Positions 8,776-19,522 of a stretch of 64,000 nucleotides of DNA are shown in pieces. A program made the translations under genes and the position numbers. This DNA is from Streptomyces sp. NBC_01142 (GTDB taxonomy: Bacteria; Actinomycetota; Actinomycetes; Streptomycetales; Streptomycetaceae): contig NZ_JAPEOR010000001.1 in assembly GCF_026341125.1 (NCBI RefSeq), positions 744,001 through 808,000 of the forward strand, read 5' to 3'. The notes beneath the pieces are model-generated. The model did no database searches. It saw only the letters and a program-made list of their open reading frames with translations, and was not told the origin of the DNA. Each line of letters opens with the position of its first letter. Position 1 is the first letter of the stretch.

Positions 8776-9825
8776 GTGAATACCGCGATCGAGGCCGAAG
8801 GTCTGACGAAGCAGTACGGCAGCCACCGTGCCCTGGGGGGCGTGGACCTGTCGGTCCGTGCGGGCACCGTGCTCGGTCTGCTCGGGCCCAACGGCGCCGG
8901 CAAGACCACCACGGTCAGAATGCTCGCCACCCTGCTCGAACCGGACGCGGGCTCGGCACGCGTCGCCGGTTTCGACATCGTCAAGCAGCAGCGCGAGGTC
9001 AGACGGCGGATCGGTCTGGCCGGCCAGTACGCAGCCGTCGACGAACTGCTCACCGGGCGGGAGAATCTCGTTCTGCTCGGCCGGCTGCTGCGGCTCGGCC
9101 GCAAGGGCGCCCGCGCCCGCGCCGCCGAACTCCTCGCGCAGTTCGAGCTCGAGGCCGCCGCCGACAAGCCCGCCAAGGAGTACTCCGGCGGTATGCGCCG
9201 CCGGCTCGACCTCGCGACCTGCCTGATCGCCTCGCCCGAGGTGCTCTTCCTCGACGAGCCGACCACCGGTCTCGACCCGGCCAGCCGCGCCACCCTGTGG
9301 CGGATGGTCCAGGAGCAGGTCGACAGCGGTGTGACCGTCCTGCTCACCACCCAGTACCTCGAAGAGGCCGACTTCCTGGCCGACCGCATCCTCGTCATCG
9401 ACCGCGGCACGGTCATCGCCGAGGGCACCTCCGACGAGCTGAAGCGGAAGGTGGGCGGCGAGCGCCTGGAGGTCTCGGTCAGCGAGGCCGCGTCGCTGGC
9501 GACCGCCGCGTTCGCGCTGGCCCCGCTGGCGCTCCAGCCGCCGCAGCTGGACGAGCGCCAGCGCACCGTCTCCGTACAACTGCCGGACGGAATGGGCGCA
9601 CTGGCCTCGGCGGCCACCGCGCTGGAGTACTCGGGAGTCACCGTCGAGGAGTTCGCGCTGCGCCGCCCCTCGCTCGACGACGTCTTCTTCCACCTCACCG
9701 GAGAGTCCGCGACAGGTCAGTCCGCGACCGGTCAGCCTGCGACAGGTCAGTCCGCGGCCGGCGAATCCGCGACCGGTCAGCCCGCCGGTAGCCCGGAGTT
9801 CAAGAAAACGGAGGCTGCGCGATGA
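8776..9825 (+). CDS. ABC transporter ATP-binding protein, DrrA-type
   Basis: Start GTG 8776 follows AAGGGGGGAAGG; upstream in-frame codons run through the palindromic promoter region and are unlikely to be translated. The protein has 349 residues: Walker A LGPNGAGKTT, ABC signature YSGGMRRRLDLA, Walker B VLFLDEPTTGLDP, then the DrrA-type C-terminal domain ending RRPSLDDVFFHLTG. DrrA-type ATPases power export of antibiotics with a DrrB permease, and the next gene (4-bp overlap) is one. The last ~35 residues are a low-complexity tail of SATGQ-like repeats. Likely role: export of, or self-resistance to, the cluster peptide. Confidence 0.93.
   Translation: MNTAIEAEGLTKQYGSHRALGGVDLSVRAGTVLGLLGPNGAGKTTTVRMLATLLEPDAGSARVAGFDIVKQQREVRRRIGLAGQYAAVDELLTGRENLVLLGRLLRLGRKGARARAAELLAQFELEAAADKPAKEYSGGMRRRLDLATCLIASPEVLFLDEPTTGLDPASRATLWRMVQEQVDSGVTVLLTTQYLEEADFLADRILVIDRGTVIAEGTSDELKRKVGGERLEVSVSEAASLATAAFALAPLALQPPQLDERQRTVSVQLPDGMGALASAATALEYSGVTVEEFALRRPSLDDVFFHLTGESATGQSATGQPATGQSAAGESATGQPAGSPEFKKTEAAR
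9709..9785 (+). repeat. 15-bp tandem repeat in the C-terminal tail of the DrrA-type ATPase
   Basis: About five imperfect copies of a 15-bp unit (GAGTCCGCGACAGGT-like) encode (S/P)A(T/A)G(Q/E) pentapeptides after the last conserved residues of the ATPase. Number and sequence of units look free to vary. Confidence 0.75.
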
Positions 9826-10625
9826 GCTCGGCGCTCACCCACGGCAGCGATGTCCTGGCGCTCACCGGCCGCCATCTGCGCCATCTGCGCCGCACCCCGG
9901 AGAAGATCATCGGGGTGGCGCTCACACCGGTCGCCATGGTCATCATCCTCGGCTATCTCTTCGCCACCGTCGTCAAGGTGGAGAACAGCGGCGGCGAGTA
10001 CCGCGAATACATCATGGCCGGGGTCTTCGCCCAGGTCGGGCTCTCCTGCATCGGCATCACCGCGATCGGGGTGGCCGGTGATCTGGGCAAGGGCCTGATC
10101 GACCGGTTCCGCTCGCTGCCGATGGGCCGGGCGACCGTACTGGTCGGCCACACGCTCGCCGACCTGGTCACGGCCGCCATGAGCATCGCGGTGGTCGCCC
10201 TCACCGGACTGCTGGTCGGCTGGCGCGTACACGGCACGTTCGGGGAGACCCTCGCCGGCTTCGCGCTGCTGCTCGCCTTCGCCTACGCCATGCTCTGGGT
10301 CGGCGCCCTGCTCGGCATGGTGATGCGCAACCTCGAGGCGATCAACGGCGTGGCCGCACTGCTGCTGGTCCTCTTCTCCTTCCTCTCCAGCTCGTTCATG
10401 CCGCTCACCGGGCTGCCCGGCTGGCTGCGGGCGGCGGCCGAGTGGAATCCGGTCAGTGCCGTCTCCGAGGCCTGCCGCCAGCTGTGGGGGAACACCGGTG
10501 CCGTCAGCTCGGGGAGCTACCCCGTCGAGCACCCGGTGATCGTTTCGCTGATCACTCTCAGCGTTCTCATTGCAGTTCTTGTACCGCTGAGCCTGCGTGT
10601 GTACCGCACGTCGGCCGCGCGATGA
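9822..10625 (+). CDS. ABC transporter permease, DrrB-type
   Basis: The 267-residue integral membrane protein overlaps the ATPase gene by ATGA. It has a short cytoplasmic N-terminus and about six hydrophobic segments, including MVIILGYLFATVV, TAAMSIAVVALTGLLVGW and VAALLLVLFSFLSSSFMPLT. The FMPLTGLPGWLRAAAEWNPV segment is typical of the ABC-2 (DrrB) permease family. With the preceding ATPase it should form a complete drug-export pump in the cell membrane. A 21-bp gap with GGGGGAG separates it from the sbnA-like gene, so exporter, precursor and assembly genes are probably one transcript. Confidence 0.92.
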   Translation: MSSALTHGSDVLALTGRHLRHLRRTPEKIIGVALTPVAMVIILGYLFATVVKVENSGGEYREYIMAGVFAQVGLSCIGITAIGVAGDLGKGLIDRFRSLPMGRATVLVGHTLADLVTAAMSIAVVALTGLLVGWRVHGTFGETLAGFALLLAFAYAMLWVGALLGMVMRNLEAINGVAALLLVLFSFLSSSFMPLTGLPGWLRAAAEWNPVSAVSEACRQLWGNTGAVSSGSYPVEHPVIVSLITLSVLIAVLVPLSLRVYRTSAAR

Positions 10626-10646
10626 TCTGGTCGATTTGGGGGAGTC

Positions 10647-11750
10647 ATGCCGGTCATATCGGCGCCGCAGGAATTCAACACCGAAGACCTGTACGTAAAT
10701 CTCCGGGAGATGTACGGATACCCACTGCACTTGAAATGCGAGGGATTCAATTTCGCGGGGTCCATCAAACTCAAGGCAGCCGCCAGCATGATCGAGGCGG
10801 CCGAACGCAGCGGTGAACTCACCCAGGAATCGATCCTGGTGGAGTCCTCCTCGGGAAACCTGGGAGTGGCGCTCAGCGTCATCGCCGCCGCGAAGGGCTA
10901 CCGCTTCATCTGCGTGGTCGACTCGCGCACGAACCTCGCCACCCGCAAGGTCATCGAGTCGCTCGGCAGCGAGGTCCACACGATCTCCGAGCCGTCCGCG
11001 GAGGGGGGATTCCTCGCGGCACGGCTGGCGTACGTCCAGGGGCTGCTGGCCGACGACCCGCGCTACGTCTGGCTGAACCAGCACGCCAACCCCGACAACT
11101 GGCGGGCCCACTTCCGCACCACGGCCCCGCAGATCGAGAAGCAGTTCCCGGATCTGGAGCTGCTGTTCATCGGCGCCGGCACCACCGGCACCCTGATGGG
11201 CTGCGCGCGCTACTTCAAGGAGCAGCCCCGCCCGGTCACCGTCGTCGCCGTCGACAGCGCCGGCTCGGTCACCTTCGGCGGCCCCGCGGGCCGCCGCATG
11301 ATCCCGGGTCTGGGCACCGGTGTACGTCCCGCGCTGCTCGACACGTCGTACGTCGACGATGTCGTGCACGTGCCCGAGGCCGACACCCTGCGCGCCTGCC
11401 ACACACTCGCCCGCGGCGGATTCCTCTTCGGCGGCTCCACCGGAACGGTCGTCAGCGGCGCGCTGCGCTGGCTCGCCGAGCACCGGCCCGGACAGGACGT
11501 CACGGCGGTCGCCATCGCGCCCGACCTCGGCGAGCGCTACCTCGACACCGTCTACCAGTCGAGCTGGGTCCGCGATCTCTACGGCGACCTCGACGAAGCG
11601 GACACGGGCGCCGGCGTCGGCGCGGACGCCGGCACGGGTGCCGGCGCCAGGCCGCACGCCGAGCCGGACGCCGACGGCGGCACCGACGGCACCGACGGCG
11701 CCGACGGCCAGGAACTGACCGATCTCTCTTCTGGAGCACTGCAGTCATGA
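10647..11750 (+). CDS. sbnA: 2,3-diaminopropionate biosynthesis protein, SbnA-type PLP synthase
   Basis: The 367-residue protein is of the cysteine-synthase fold, with start ATG 10647 after GGGGGAG. The segment FAGSIKLKAA carries the likely PLP lysine (K41); SSSGNLGVALS binds substrate carboxylate and GAGTTGTLMG the cofactor phosphate. Sequence and context match SbnA, which condenses O-phospho-L-serine with L-glutamate to N-(1-amino-1-carboxyl-2-ethyl)-glutamate, the substrate of SbnB. SbnB is at 5242-6258 and a SerA-like gene for phosphoserine supply is at 32665-33744. The last ~45 residues (after about 320) are a low-complexity Gly/Ala/Asp tail absent from typical members. It overlaps NRPS1 by 4 bp. 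Confidence 0.92.
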   Translation: MPVISAPQEFNTEDLYVNLREMYGYPLHLKCEGFNFAGSIKLKAAASMIEAAERSGELTQESILVESSSGNLGVALSVIAAAKGYRFICVVDSRTNLATRKVIESLGSEVHTISEPSAEGGFLAARLAYVQGLLADDPRYVWLNQHANPDNWRAHFRTTAPQIEKQFPDLELLFIGAGTTGTLMGCARYFKEQPRPVTVVAVDSAGSVTFGGPAGRRMIPGLGTGVRPALLDTSYVDDVVHVPEADTLRACHTLARGGFLFGGSTGTVVSGALRWLAEHRPGQDVTAVAIAPDLGERYLDTVYQSSWVRDLYGDLDEADTGAGVGADAGTGAGARPHAEPDADGGTDGTDGADGQELTDLSSGALQS

Positions 11751-14700
11751 CCCCCAGTCACCCCGCGCGGCAGCTGCCGCTCTCCGCCGCGCAGCGCGAG
11801 ATGTGGTACGGGCAGCAGGCGGACCCGGGCAACCCCGTGTTCACCATGGGCGACTACCTCGAGCTGCACGGCCCGCTCGACGACGCCCGCCTGGCCGCGG
11901 CCTGGCACCGGACGCTGCGGGAGGCCGCCACGCTCCGCGCCCGCTTCACCGAGCACGACGGCGAGCCGCGCCAGAGCTTCAGCCCCGTCGAGGACTTCCC
12001 CGTCGAGACGCTGGACCTGTCCGGCCAGGACCGTCCGCGCCGTGCCGCCGAGGAGTTCATGCGGCAGGATCTGCTCACCCCGCCGGACCTCACCGTGCCC
12101 ACGCTTCGCTCGGTGATGCTCCGGCTCGGCCCGGACCACGCGGTCTTCTACATCCGCGTCAACCACATCCTGGTCGACGGCTTCAGCCGGGTCCTCATCT
12201 ACAACCGGCTCGCCGAGCTCTACGCGGACCCGGACGCCGAGGGCGGCTTCCCCGCCCCGCAGACGCTGCTGGACGACGAGGCCGCGTATGCCGCCACCGC
12301 CAAGTACGCGAAGGAACGCGCCTTCTGGCAGGCCCGGTTCGAGACGACGCCGGAGCCCGTCAGCCTCTCCGCGCGGCCGCTCGTCCCCGCCCGCCGCTCG
12401 CTGCGGCGCGAGGCGCTGCTGCCCGCGGCGACCGTCGAGCGGCTGCGGACGCTCGCCTGGGACATGAGGATCACCTGGCAGACGCTGCTCATCGCGGCCA
12501 CCGGGGCGTACGTCCAGCGGGCGGCGGGCGTCGAGCGTGCCCTGCTCACCCTCGCCGTGCCGGCCCGCGCCACCGCGGCCGCCCGTGCGGTGCCGGGCAT
12601 GCGCGCCAACTTCCTGCCGCATCCGGTGCGGGTGCGTCCCGGCCAGAGTGTGGCCGAGTTCCTGCGCGAGAGTGCCGGCGAACTGCGCGCCACGCTGCGG
12701 CACCAGAACTACCGCGGCGACCAGGTCCGCCGCGACCTCGGCTTCACCGGCGACGCGGGCCGCTCACTCGGCCCGACCGTCAACGTTCTGGAGTCCGGCT
12801 TCGACTTCACGTTCGGCGCATGCGCGGGACGGCTGCACAACCTGTCGACGGGCCCCGTCGACGACATGCAGATCATCTATCTCGACGCGGCCGCCGACGG
12901 ATACGCCGTACGCCTGGACGCCAACCCGTCCCTCTACACCGAGGACGAGCTGGAGCTGCACCAGCGGCGGCTCTTCGGCTGGCTGGAGACGATCGCCGAG
13001 GCCGGCGCGGACGCCGTCCTCGGGCAGCTGGACATCCTGCTGCCCCACGAGCTGGGTGTGCTGAGCGAGGAGTGGGGAGCGACCGCGGCCGAGGACGGCG
13101 GCGAGCGCATCGGCGTGGTGGAGCGGGTACGCGCACACGCGGCCCGGCAGCCCGAGAAGATCGCCGTTCAGGATGAGCGTGGTTCGGTCACGTACGGCGA
13201 GTTGGTGGGTCTGGGGTCGGCGTTGACGCGTCGGTTGAGGGCTGTGGGTGTGGGTCCTGATGGTCGGGTGGCGGTGCTCTGTGAGCCGGGTGTGCCGTTT
13301 GTGGGTGGTGTGTTGGGTGTTCTGGGTGTGGGGGCTGCGTGGGTGCCGCTGGATCTGCGGGCTCCGGTGGCCCGTACGGCCGCGCTGCTCGACGACAGCG
13401 GAGCGGACGTTCTGTACGCGGGACCGGGCCAGGAGGACCTGGCCAAGGAGATCGTGGACCGGGCGACGCACACACCGAAGGTGGTGACCTGGGACGGGTC
13501 GTGCGATGGCCGGACGGCTCTGGTGGAGCCGGCGGGTGCTGACGACGACCTGGCGTATGTGATCTTCACGTCGGGTTCGACGGGCAGGCCGAAGGGGGCG
13601 ATGGTGCACCGGCGGGGGATGGTCAATCATCTTCTGGCCAAGGTGCAGGACCTGGGTATGTCGGCGTCGGACGTGGTGGTGCACAACGCGCCTGTCACTT
13701 TCGACATTTCGGTGTGGCAGATGTTGTCGCCGCTGGTTGTGGGGGGCCGGCTGGTCGTCGTCTCCCGCGAGACCGCGGCCGACCCGCAGGAGCTGTTCGG
13801 CCGGGTGGTCACCGATGGTGTGACCGTGCTCGAGGTCGTGCCGTCGCTGCTGCGTGCGGCTGTCGATTCCTGGCAGGCGGGCACGCCCCAGCCGTCGCTC
13901 GCGCCACTGCGCTCGCTGATGGTCACGGGCGAGGCGCTGCCTGCGGATCTCGCACGTATCTGGGTCGAGCTGGAGCCCACCATTCCGTTGGTCAATGCGT
14001 ACGGTCCTACGGAGTGTTCGGACGATGTGACGCATGCGGTTATCGGTGTGGGCAGTGAGCTGGGTGCGCGGGCTCCGATCGGTCATGCGGTGCGCAACAC
14101 CCGGTTGTACGTTCTTGATTCGGGGCTGCGGCCGGTGGTGCCTGGGGTTCCGGGTGAGCTGTATGTGGGCGGGGTGGGGGTCGGTCGCGGCTATCTGGGC
14201 GACACCCGTAAGACGGCGGTCACGTTCCTCGCTGATCCGTACGCTCCCGGGCCCGGTGCCCGGATGTACCGGACCGGTGACCGGGTGGTGCAGCGTCCGG
14301 ACGGGCAGCTGGAGTTTTTGGAGCGGGTCGATCATCAGGTCAAGATCCGCGGTCACCGTATCGAGCTCGGTGAGGTCGAGGCCGCGCTGCGTACGGTCGA
14401 GGGTGTCACCGATGCCGCCGCTGCCGTGCACGACGGCCGGCTCGTCGGCTACATCGTGGGCAGGCCGGAGGAGGTCAAGGCAAGTCTGGCGGCCGTGCTG
14501 CCCGACTACATGGTGCCCAGTGCTCTCGTCACCCTGCCCGCGCTCCCCCTGACCGCCAACGGCAAGGTGGACCGCAAAGTCCTCCCCGCCCCCGACCCCG
14601 CGGCAGTCTCCGCGGATCTGCGCGCCCCGCGCACCCCGCGCGAGCAGGCCCTCTGCGAGATATTCGCCGAGGTCCTCGGGCTTCCCGCAGTGGGCATCGA

Positions 14701-17700
14701 CGACAACTTCTTCGACCTCGGCGGGCACTCCCTGCTCGCCACCAAGGTCGCCGCCCGGATCCGGACCCGTCTCGGCGTCGAACTCGCCATCCGCATCTTC
14801 TTCCAGGCGCCCACCGTGGCCGAACTCGCCGACCACCTCGCCGGTGTCGGCGACGGTGCCGTACGTCCCGCGCTCGCCGCCGCCGCACGCCCCGATGAGC
14901 TTCCGCTCTCCCCGGCCCAGCAGCGGCTGTGGTTCCTGAAGCAGCTGGAGAACGGCTCGGCGACCTACCACCTCCCCTTCGCCGTACGGCTGACGGGCGC
15001 CTTGGACACGGACGCACTCACGGCAGCGCTCCGCGACGTCGTCGCCCGGCACGAGGCCCTGCGCACCGTCTTCCCCGACACCGGTGGCCGGCCCCGCCAG
15101 CAGGTGCTGCCCGTCGCCGCCGAGGCCGCACAGGTCGCCCTGCCCGTCACGGCGATCACTGAGGAGACGCTGCCGGACGCCCTGACCGCCACCGCGGTCC
15201 GCGGCTTCGACCTCGCGGCCGAACTCCCGCTCCGCGCCGAGCTGTTCACGCTCGCGCCGGGCAAGCACGTCCTGCTCCTCGTCCTGCACCACATCGCCTC
15301 GGACGGCTGGTCGATCGGCCCGCTGGCCCGCGATCTGGCCGAGGCCTACTCCGTACGACGCGAGGGCACCGCCCCCGCGTGGGAGCCGCTGCCCGTCCAG
15401 TACCCCGACTACACCCTCTGGCAGCGCGAGCTGCTCGACACGGTCGCCGACGACCAGCTCGCCTACTGGAAGGAGACCCTGTCCGGTCTCCCCGAGGAGC
15501 TCGAGCTGCCGACCGACCACCCCCGGCCGGCTGTCTCCACCCACCGGGGCGGAACGGTCGAGTTCCGTATCGACGGCGAACTGCACAGCGCCGCGGTCCG
15601 GTTGGGGCGACAGCAGGGCGCCAGTACCTTCATGGTGCTTCAGGCCGCCCTCTCCACGCTGCTCTCCAAGCTGGGCGGCGGCACCGACATCCCGCTCGGC
15701 ACACCGGTCGCCGGCCGCACCGACTCCGCCCTGGACGAGCTCGTCGGGTTCTTCGTCAACACGCTCGTGCTGCGGGCCGATCTGTCCGGCGACCCGACCT
15801 TCCGGGAGCTGCTCGACCGGGTCCGCGGCGCCGACCTGGCCGCGTACGCCCACCAGGATCTGCCGTTCGAGGCCCTGGTCGACGCCCTCGCACCCAGCCG
15901 GTCGCTGGCGCGGCAGCCGCTGTTCCAGACGCTGCTGGCCTTCCAGAACAACGCCGCCGCCGAACTGACCCTGCCCGGCCTGGACCTCGAAGTGGCCCCG
16001 GTCCGCACCGGCGCCGCCAAGCTGGACCTCGCCTTCGAGCTGACCGAGCGGCACACCGCCGACGGGTCGCCGGACGGCATCGACGCCGTACTCGAATACA
16101 GCACCGACCTCTTCACCGCCGACACGGCCCGATCCATCGCCGACCGCCTCACCCATCTCCTGGGCATCCTGGTGGGCGACCCCGATCGGCACCTGGGACA
16201 GGCCGACGCGCTGCTGCCCGACGAGGCCGCCCGCATCCTCGGTGAGTGGGCAGGGCCGACCCAGGAGGTCGCCCTCGCGCCCGTGCACGAGCTGTACGCG
16301 GCCAAGGCCGCCCAGCAGCCCTCCCATCCGGCCCTCGTCCTCGGTGAACTCACCCTCACCTACGCGCAGCTGGACGCCCGCGCCAATCAGCTCGCCCATG
16401 AACTGATCGCCCGCGGCACCGGACCCGGTGATCTGGTCGCGCTGCTGCTGCCCCGCTCGCCCGACATGGTGATCGCGCTCCTCGCCGTACTGAAGGCGGG
16501 CGCTGCTTACCTCCCGGTCGACGCCGCCTATCCGCCGGACCGCATCGCCTACATGCTCGAGGATTCCCGGCCGGCGCTCGCGCTCACCATGGCCGCCGAA
16601 TCCGCGAGCCTCGGCGACTCGTCCGTACCGCGCCTCCTCCTCGACGACCCGCACGTGCGCACCGAGGTTGCCGCCCGCCCCGAGCGGGCACCTGCCGACG
16701 CCGACCGGACCGCCCCGCTGACCGCACGCCACCCGGCGTACGTCATCTACACCTCGGGCTCCACCGGCCGCCCCAAGGGCGTCGTCGTCGAGCACCACAC
16801 GGTCGCCGTGATGGTTGCCGACCAGGGCCCGCGCATGGGCATCGGACCGGCGACCCGCTGGCTGCAGTTCGCGTCCTTCAGCTTCGACGCCGCCACCTGG
16901 GAGCTCTCCATCGGACTGCTGTCCGGGGCAACCATGGTGCTGTCGACGGCGGAGGACCGCGGACCCGGCGAGCCGCTCGCCGACCTGGTCGCCCGCAGCG
17001 GCGTCACCATGGTCTGCCTGCCGCCGACCGTCCTCTCCGCCTGGCCGCAGGACCGGCCGATGCCCGAGGGCATGCAACTGGTCGTGGCGGGGGAGGCCTG
17101 CCCGCCCGAGCTGGTCGAGCGCTGGTCGCGCGGGCGCGTGATGCTCAACGCGTACGGCCCGACCGAGGCGACCGTCTGCTCCAGCATCAGCCTGCCGCTG
17201 TCCGGCGCGGTCAAGCCGTCCATCGGCTACCCGCTCTTCAACACCCGGCTGTACGTCCTCGATACGCGGCTGCGCCCGGTGCCGCCCGGCGTCACCGGCG
17301 AGCTGTACATCGGCGGCGCCCAGCTGGCCCGCGGCTATCTCCGCCGGCCCGCGCTGACGGCGGGACGCTTCGTCGCCGACCCGTTCGCCGTCGAACCGGG
17401 CGGACGGATGTACCGCTCCGGAGACCTGGTGCGCTGGAACGCCGACGGCAGCCTCGACTACGTGGGCCGCGTCGACGACCAGGTGAAGCTGCGGGGCTTC
17501 CGTATCGAACTCGGCGAGATCGAGGGCGTGCTGCTGGCCCGCGACGACATCGCGCAGGCCGCGGTGATCGTCCGCGAGGAGCGTCCCGGCGACAAGCGAC
17601 TGGTCGCCTACGCCGTACCGGCCGCCGGCGCCGACCACGGCGACGCGCGGGAACTGCGGTCCCAGCTGGCCGCCTCCCTGCCCGAGCACATGGTGCCGGC

Positions 17701-19522
17701 GGCCGTCGTGCTGCTGGACGAGCTGCCGCTCACCGGCAACGGCAAACTGGACCGCCGCGCCCTGCCCGCCCCCGACTACACGGCGGTCACCTCCGGCCGC
17801 GCCCCCGCGAACGAGCGGGAGGCCGCGCTCTGCCAGGCGTACGCCGAAGTCCTCGGCCTGGAGACGGCCGGCGCCGACGACAGCTTCTTCGACCTCGGCG
17901 GCGACAGCATCAGCTCCATCCAGCTGGTCAGCAAGGCCCGGGCCGCGGGCCTCGCGATCACCGCGCAGGACGTCTTCGTCCACCGCACCCCGCAGGGGCT
18001 CGCCCTGGCGGCCCGCGCCGCCGAGCAGGTCGAGATCGTCGGCACCGGGAACGGCACCGGCACCCTCCTGCCCACGCCGATCACCAGCTGGCTGGACGAG
18101 ATCGCAGGACCGGTCGACGGCTTCCACCAGGCGGCGGTCGTACGGACCCCGCCGACGGCGACGGCCGAGCGGATCACCGCCGCGCTCCAGGCGCTGCTCG
18201 ACCACCACGATGTGCTGCGGCTGTCCACAGGAGCCGACGGCGCGGTGATCGGTGAGCCCGGTTCCGTACGGGCCGAGAACGTACTGCGCCATGTGGATGC
18301 GGCCCAGGTCGCCGATGCCCAACTGCCCGCCCTGGTACGGCAGGCGGCCGACCGCACCTGGCGCGAACTGGCCCCGCGCGAGGGCGCCGTACTGCGCGCC
18401 GTCTGGATCGACGCGGGCCCGGGCCGTGCCGGTCGGCTCCTGCTCACCCTGCACCACCTGGTGGTGGACGGCGTGTCCTGGCGCATCCTGCTGCCGGATC
18501 TGGCGCAGGCGTACGAGCACCCGGACACGCCGCTCGCCCCGGTCGGAACCTCGTTCCGGCAGTGGGCTCAGCTGCTCCACCAGGAAGCCGCGAGCAACGA
18601 CCGGATCGCCGAACTGCCGCTGTGGCAGCAGGTGCTGGAAGGCGGCGAGGCCCTGATCGGGCGACGTCCGCTCGACCCGGCCCAGGACACCGCCGCCACC
18701 GCGCGCCGGCTGCGCCTGGAGCTGTCGGCCACGTCCACCGCCGCGCTGCTCACCGAGGTCCCGGCGGTCTTCCACGCCGAGATCAACGATGTGCTGCTGA
18801 CCGCGCTCGCGCTCTCCGTCGCCGACTGGCGTCGGCAGCGGAACGAGCCGCAGGACGTCCTGCTGGAGCTCGAGGGCCACGGCCGCGAGGAGATCGTGCC
18901 GGGCACGGACGTCTCCCGCACGGTCGGCTGGTTCACCAGCGTCCACCCCGTACGACTCGACGTGGGGCTGCCGGACTGGGACGACATCCGGGCGGGCGGG
19001 CCGGCCGTCGGCCAGGCGCTTAAGGAGATCAAGGAGCAACTGCGCCAGGTGCCCGACCACGGCATGGGCCACGGCCTGCTGCGTCACCTCAACCGGGACA
19101 CGGGCGAGCGGCTGCGCCGCCATCCGGCGCCGCAGCTCGGCTTCAACTACCTGGGCAGGATGCCGCTCCCCGAGGCCGCCGACTGGCAGCTCGCCGCCGA
19201 GTCCCTGGACGTGGCGGCCGGCATGGACCTGGGCATGCCGCTGCCGCACGCGCTGGGCGTCAACGCCCGCACCGAGGACCGGCCGGACGGTCCGCGCCTG
19301 GTCGCCGACTGGGCATGGGCGGGGCTCGCGGTGCCGGACGCGGACGCGGAGGCCATCGCCCGCGGCTGGCTCCGCGCGCTGGAAGTCCTGGTCGAGCATG
19401 CCGGGCGCCCCGACGCCGGGGGCTTCACGCCCTCGGACCTGTCGCTGGTCGACGGCCTGGACCAGGGCGAGATCGACGAGTTCGAGAACGAGTTTGCTGA
19501 TGAGTGGGGGACGGAACAGTGA
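11747..19522 (+). CDS. Nonribosomal peptide synthetase 1 (C-A-T-C-A-T-E)
   Basis: 2591 residues. C1 (about 10-440) has NHILVDG at 139-145 instead of HHxxxDG, and with no upstream module it is a probable starter C domain that takes an acyl chain. A1 (about 455-955; TSGSTG at 608) has pocket residues read as D-I-W-E-M-T-A-D-D-K; the acidic E/D/D fit a short diamino acid, here Dap. T1 has Ser995. C2 (about 1050-1480, HHIASDG at 1181) looks LCL type. A2 (about 1510-2010; TSGSTG at 1669) reads D-A-W-C-V-A-A-V-C-K, close to phenylalanine codes. T2 has Ser2054 in GGDSI. E (about 2095-2560) shows HHLVVDG at 2236, RTVGWFTS and FNYLGR, so residue 2 should be D. The acidic C-terminus ([13 protein letters not shown]) probably docks with the basic N-terminus of NRPS2. 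Domain calls are firm; substrates are by-eye inferences. Confidence 0.93.
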   Translation: MTPSHPARQLPLSAAQREMWYGQQADPGNPVFTMGDYLELHGPLDDARLAAAWHRTLREAATLRARFTEHDGEPRQSFSPVEDFPVETLDLSGQDRPRRAAEEFMRQDLLTPPDLTVPTLRSVMLRLGPDHAVFYIRVNHILVDGFSRVLIYNRLAELYADPDAEGGFPAPQTLLDDEAAYAATAKYAKERAFWQARFETTPEPVSLSARPLVPARRSLRREALLPAATVERLRTLAWDMRITWQTLLIAATGAYVQRAAGVERALLTLAVPARATAAARAVPGMRANFLPHPVRVRPGQSVAEFLRESAGELRATLRHQNYRGDQVRRDLGFTGDAGRSLGPTVNVLESGFDFTFGACAGRLHNLSTGPVDDMQIIYLDAAADGYAVRLDANPSLYTEDELELHQRRLFGWLETIAEAGADAVLGQLDILLPHELGVLSEEWGATAAEDGGERIGVVERVRAHAARQPEKIAVQDERGSVTYGELVGLGSALTRRLRAVGVGPDGRVAVLCEPGVPFVGGVLGVLGVGAAWVPLDLRAPVARTAALLDDSGADVLYAGPGQEDLAKEIVDRATHTPKVVTWDGSCDGRTALVEPAGADDDLAYVIFTSGSTGRPKGAMVHRRGMVNHLLAKVQDLGMSASDVVVHNAPVTFDISVWQMLSPLVVGGRLVVVSRETAADPQELFGRVVTDGVTVLEVVPSLLRAAVDSWQAGTPQPSLAPLRSLMVTGEALPADLARIWVELEPTIPLVNAYGPTECSDDVTHAVIGVGSELGARAPIGHAVRNTRLYVLDSGLRPVVPGVPGELYVGGVGVGRGYLGDTRKTAVTFLADPYAPGPGARMYRTGDRVVQRPDGQLEFLERVDHQVKIRGHRIELGEVEAALRTVEGVTDAAAAVHDGRLVGYIVGRPEEVKASLAAVLPDYMVPSALVTLPALPLTANGKVDRKVLPAPDPAAVSADLRAPRTPREQALCEIFAEVLGLPAVGIDDNFFDLGGHSLLATKVAARIRTRLGVELAIRIFFQAPTVAELADHLAGVGDGAVRPALAAAARPDELPLSPAQQRLWFLKQLENGSATYHLPFAVRLTGALDTDALTAALRDVVARHEALRTVFPDTGGRPRQQVLPVAAEAAQVALPVTAITEETLPDALTATAVRGFDLAAELPLRAELFTLAPGKHVLLLVLHHIASDGWSIGPLARDLAEAYSVRREGTAPAWEPLPVQYPDYTLWQRELLDTVADDQLAYWKETLSGLPEELELPTDHPRPAVSTHRGGTVEFRIDGELHSAAVRLGRQQGASTFMVLQAALSTLLSKLGGGTDIPLGTPVAGRTDSALDELVGFFVNTLVLRADLSGDPTFRELLDRVRGADLAAYAHQDLPFEALVDALAPSRSLARQPLFQTLLAFQNNAAAELTLPGLDLEVAPVRTGAAKLDLAFELTERHTADGSPDGIDAVLEYSTDLFTADTARSIADRLTHLLGILVGDPDRHLGQADALLPDEAARILGEWAGPTQEVALAPVHELYAAKAAQQPSHPALVLGELTLTYAQLDARANQLAHELIARGTGPGDLVALLLPRSPDMVIALLAVLKAGAAYLPVDAAYPPDRIAYMLEDSRPALALTMAAESASLGDSSVPRLLLDDPHVRTEVAARPERAPADADRTAPLTARHPAYVIYTSGSTGRPKGVVVEHHTVAVMVADQGPRMGIGPATRWLQFASFSFDAATWELSIGLLSGATMVLSTAEDRGPGEPLADLVARSGVTMVCLPPTVLSAWPQDRPMPEGMQLVVAGEACPPELVERWSRGRVMLNAYGPTEATVCSSISLPLSGAVKPSIGYPLFNTRLYVLDTRLRPVPPGVTGELYIGGAQLARGYLRRPALTAGRFVADPFAVEPGGRMYRSGDLVRWNADGSLDYVGRVDDQVKLRGFRIELGEIEGVLLARDDIAQAAVIVREERPGDKRLVAYAVPAAGADHGDARELRSQLAASLPEHMVPAAVVLLDELPLTGNGKLDRRALPAPDYTAVTSGRAPANEREAALCQAYAEVLGLETAGADDSFFDLGGDSISSIQLVSKARAAGLAITAQDVFVHRTPQGLALAARAAEQVEIVGTGNGTGTLLPTPITSWLDEIAGPVDGFHQAAVVRTPPTATAERITAALQALLDHHDVLRLSTGADGAVIGEPGSVRAENVLRHVDAAQVADAQLPALVRQAADRTWRELAPREGAVLRAVWIDAGPGRAGRLLLTLHHLVVDGVSWRILLPDLAQAYEHPDTPLAPVGTSFRQWAQLLHQEAASNDRIAELPLWQQVLEGGEALIGRRPLDPAQDTAATARRLRLELSATSTAALLTEVPAVFHAEINDVLLTALALSVADWRRQRNEPQDVLLELEGHGREEIVPGTDVSRTVGWFTSVHPVRLDVGLPDWDDIRAGGPAVGQALKEIKEQLRQVPDHGMGHGLLRHLNRDTGERLRRHPAPQLGFNYLGRMPLPEAADWQLAAESLDVAAGMDLGMPLPHALGVNARTEDRPDGPRLVADWAWAGLAVPDADAEAIARGWLRALEVLVEHAGRPDAGGFTPSDLSLVDGLDQGEIDEFENEFADEWGTEQ
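13163..14604 (+). repeat. Adenylation-domain duplication, copy 1 (matches 24316-25757)
   Basis: This stretch of A1 in NRPS1 aligns without gaps, at a constant offset of 11153 bp, to the second A domain of NRPS2. Long blocks are almost identical at DNA level (about 13163-13401, 13550-13797 and 13981-14604), separated by two diverged blocks. The near-identical blocks are rich in GGT, GTG and TTG codons unlike the rest of both genes. Both copies read the same specificity residues. Confidence 0.9.
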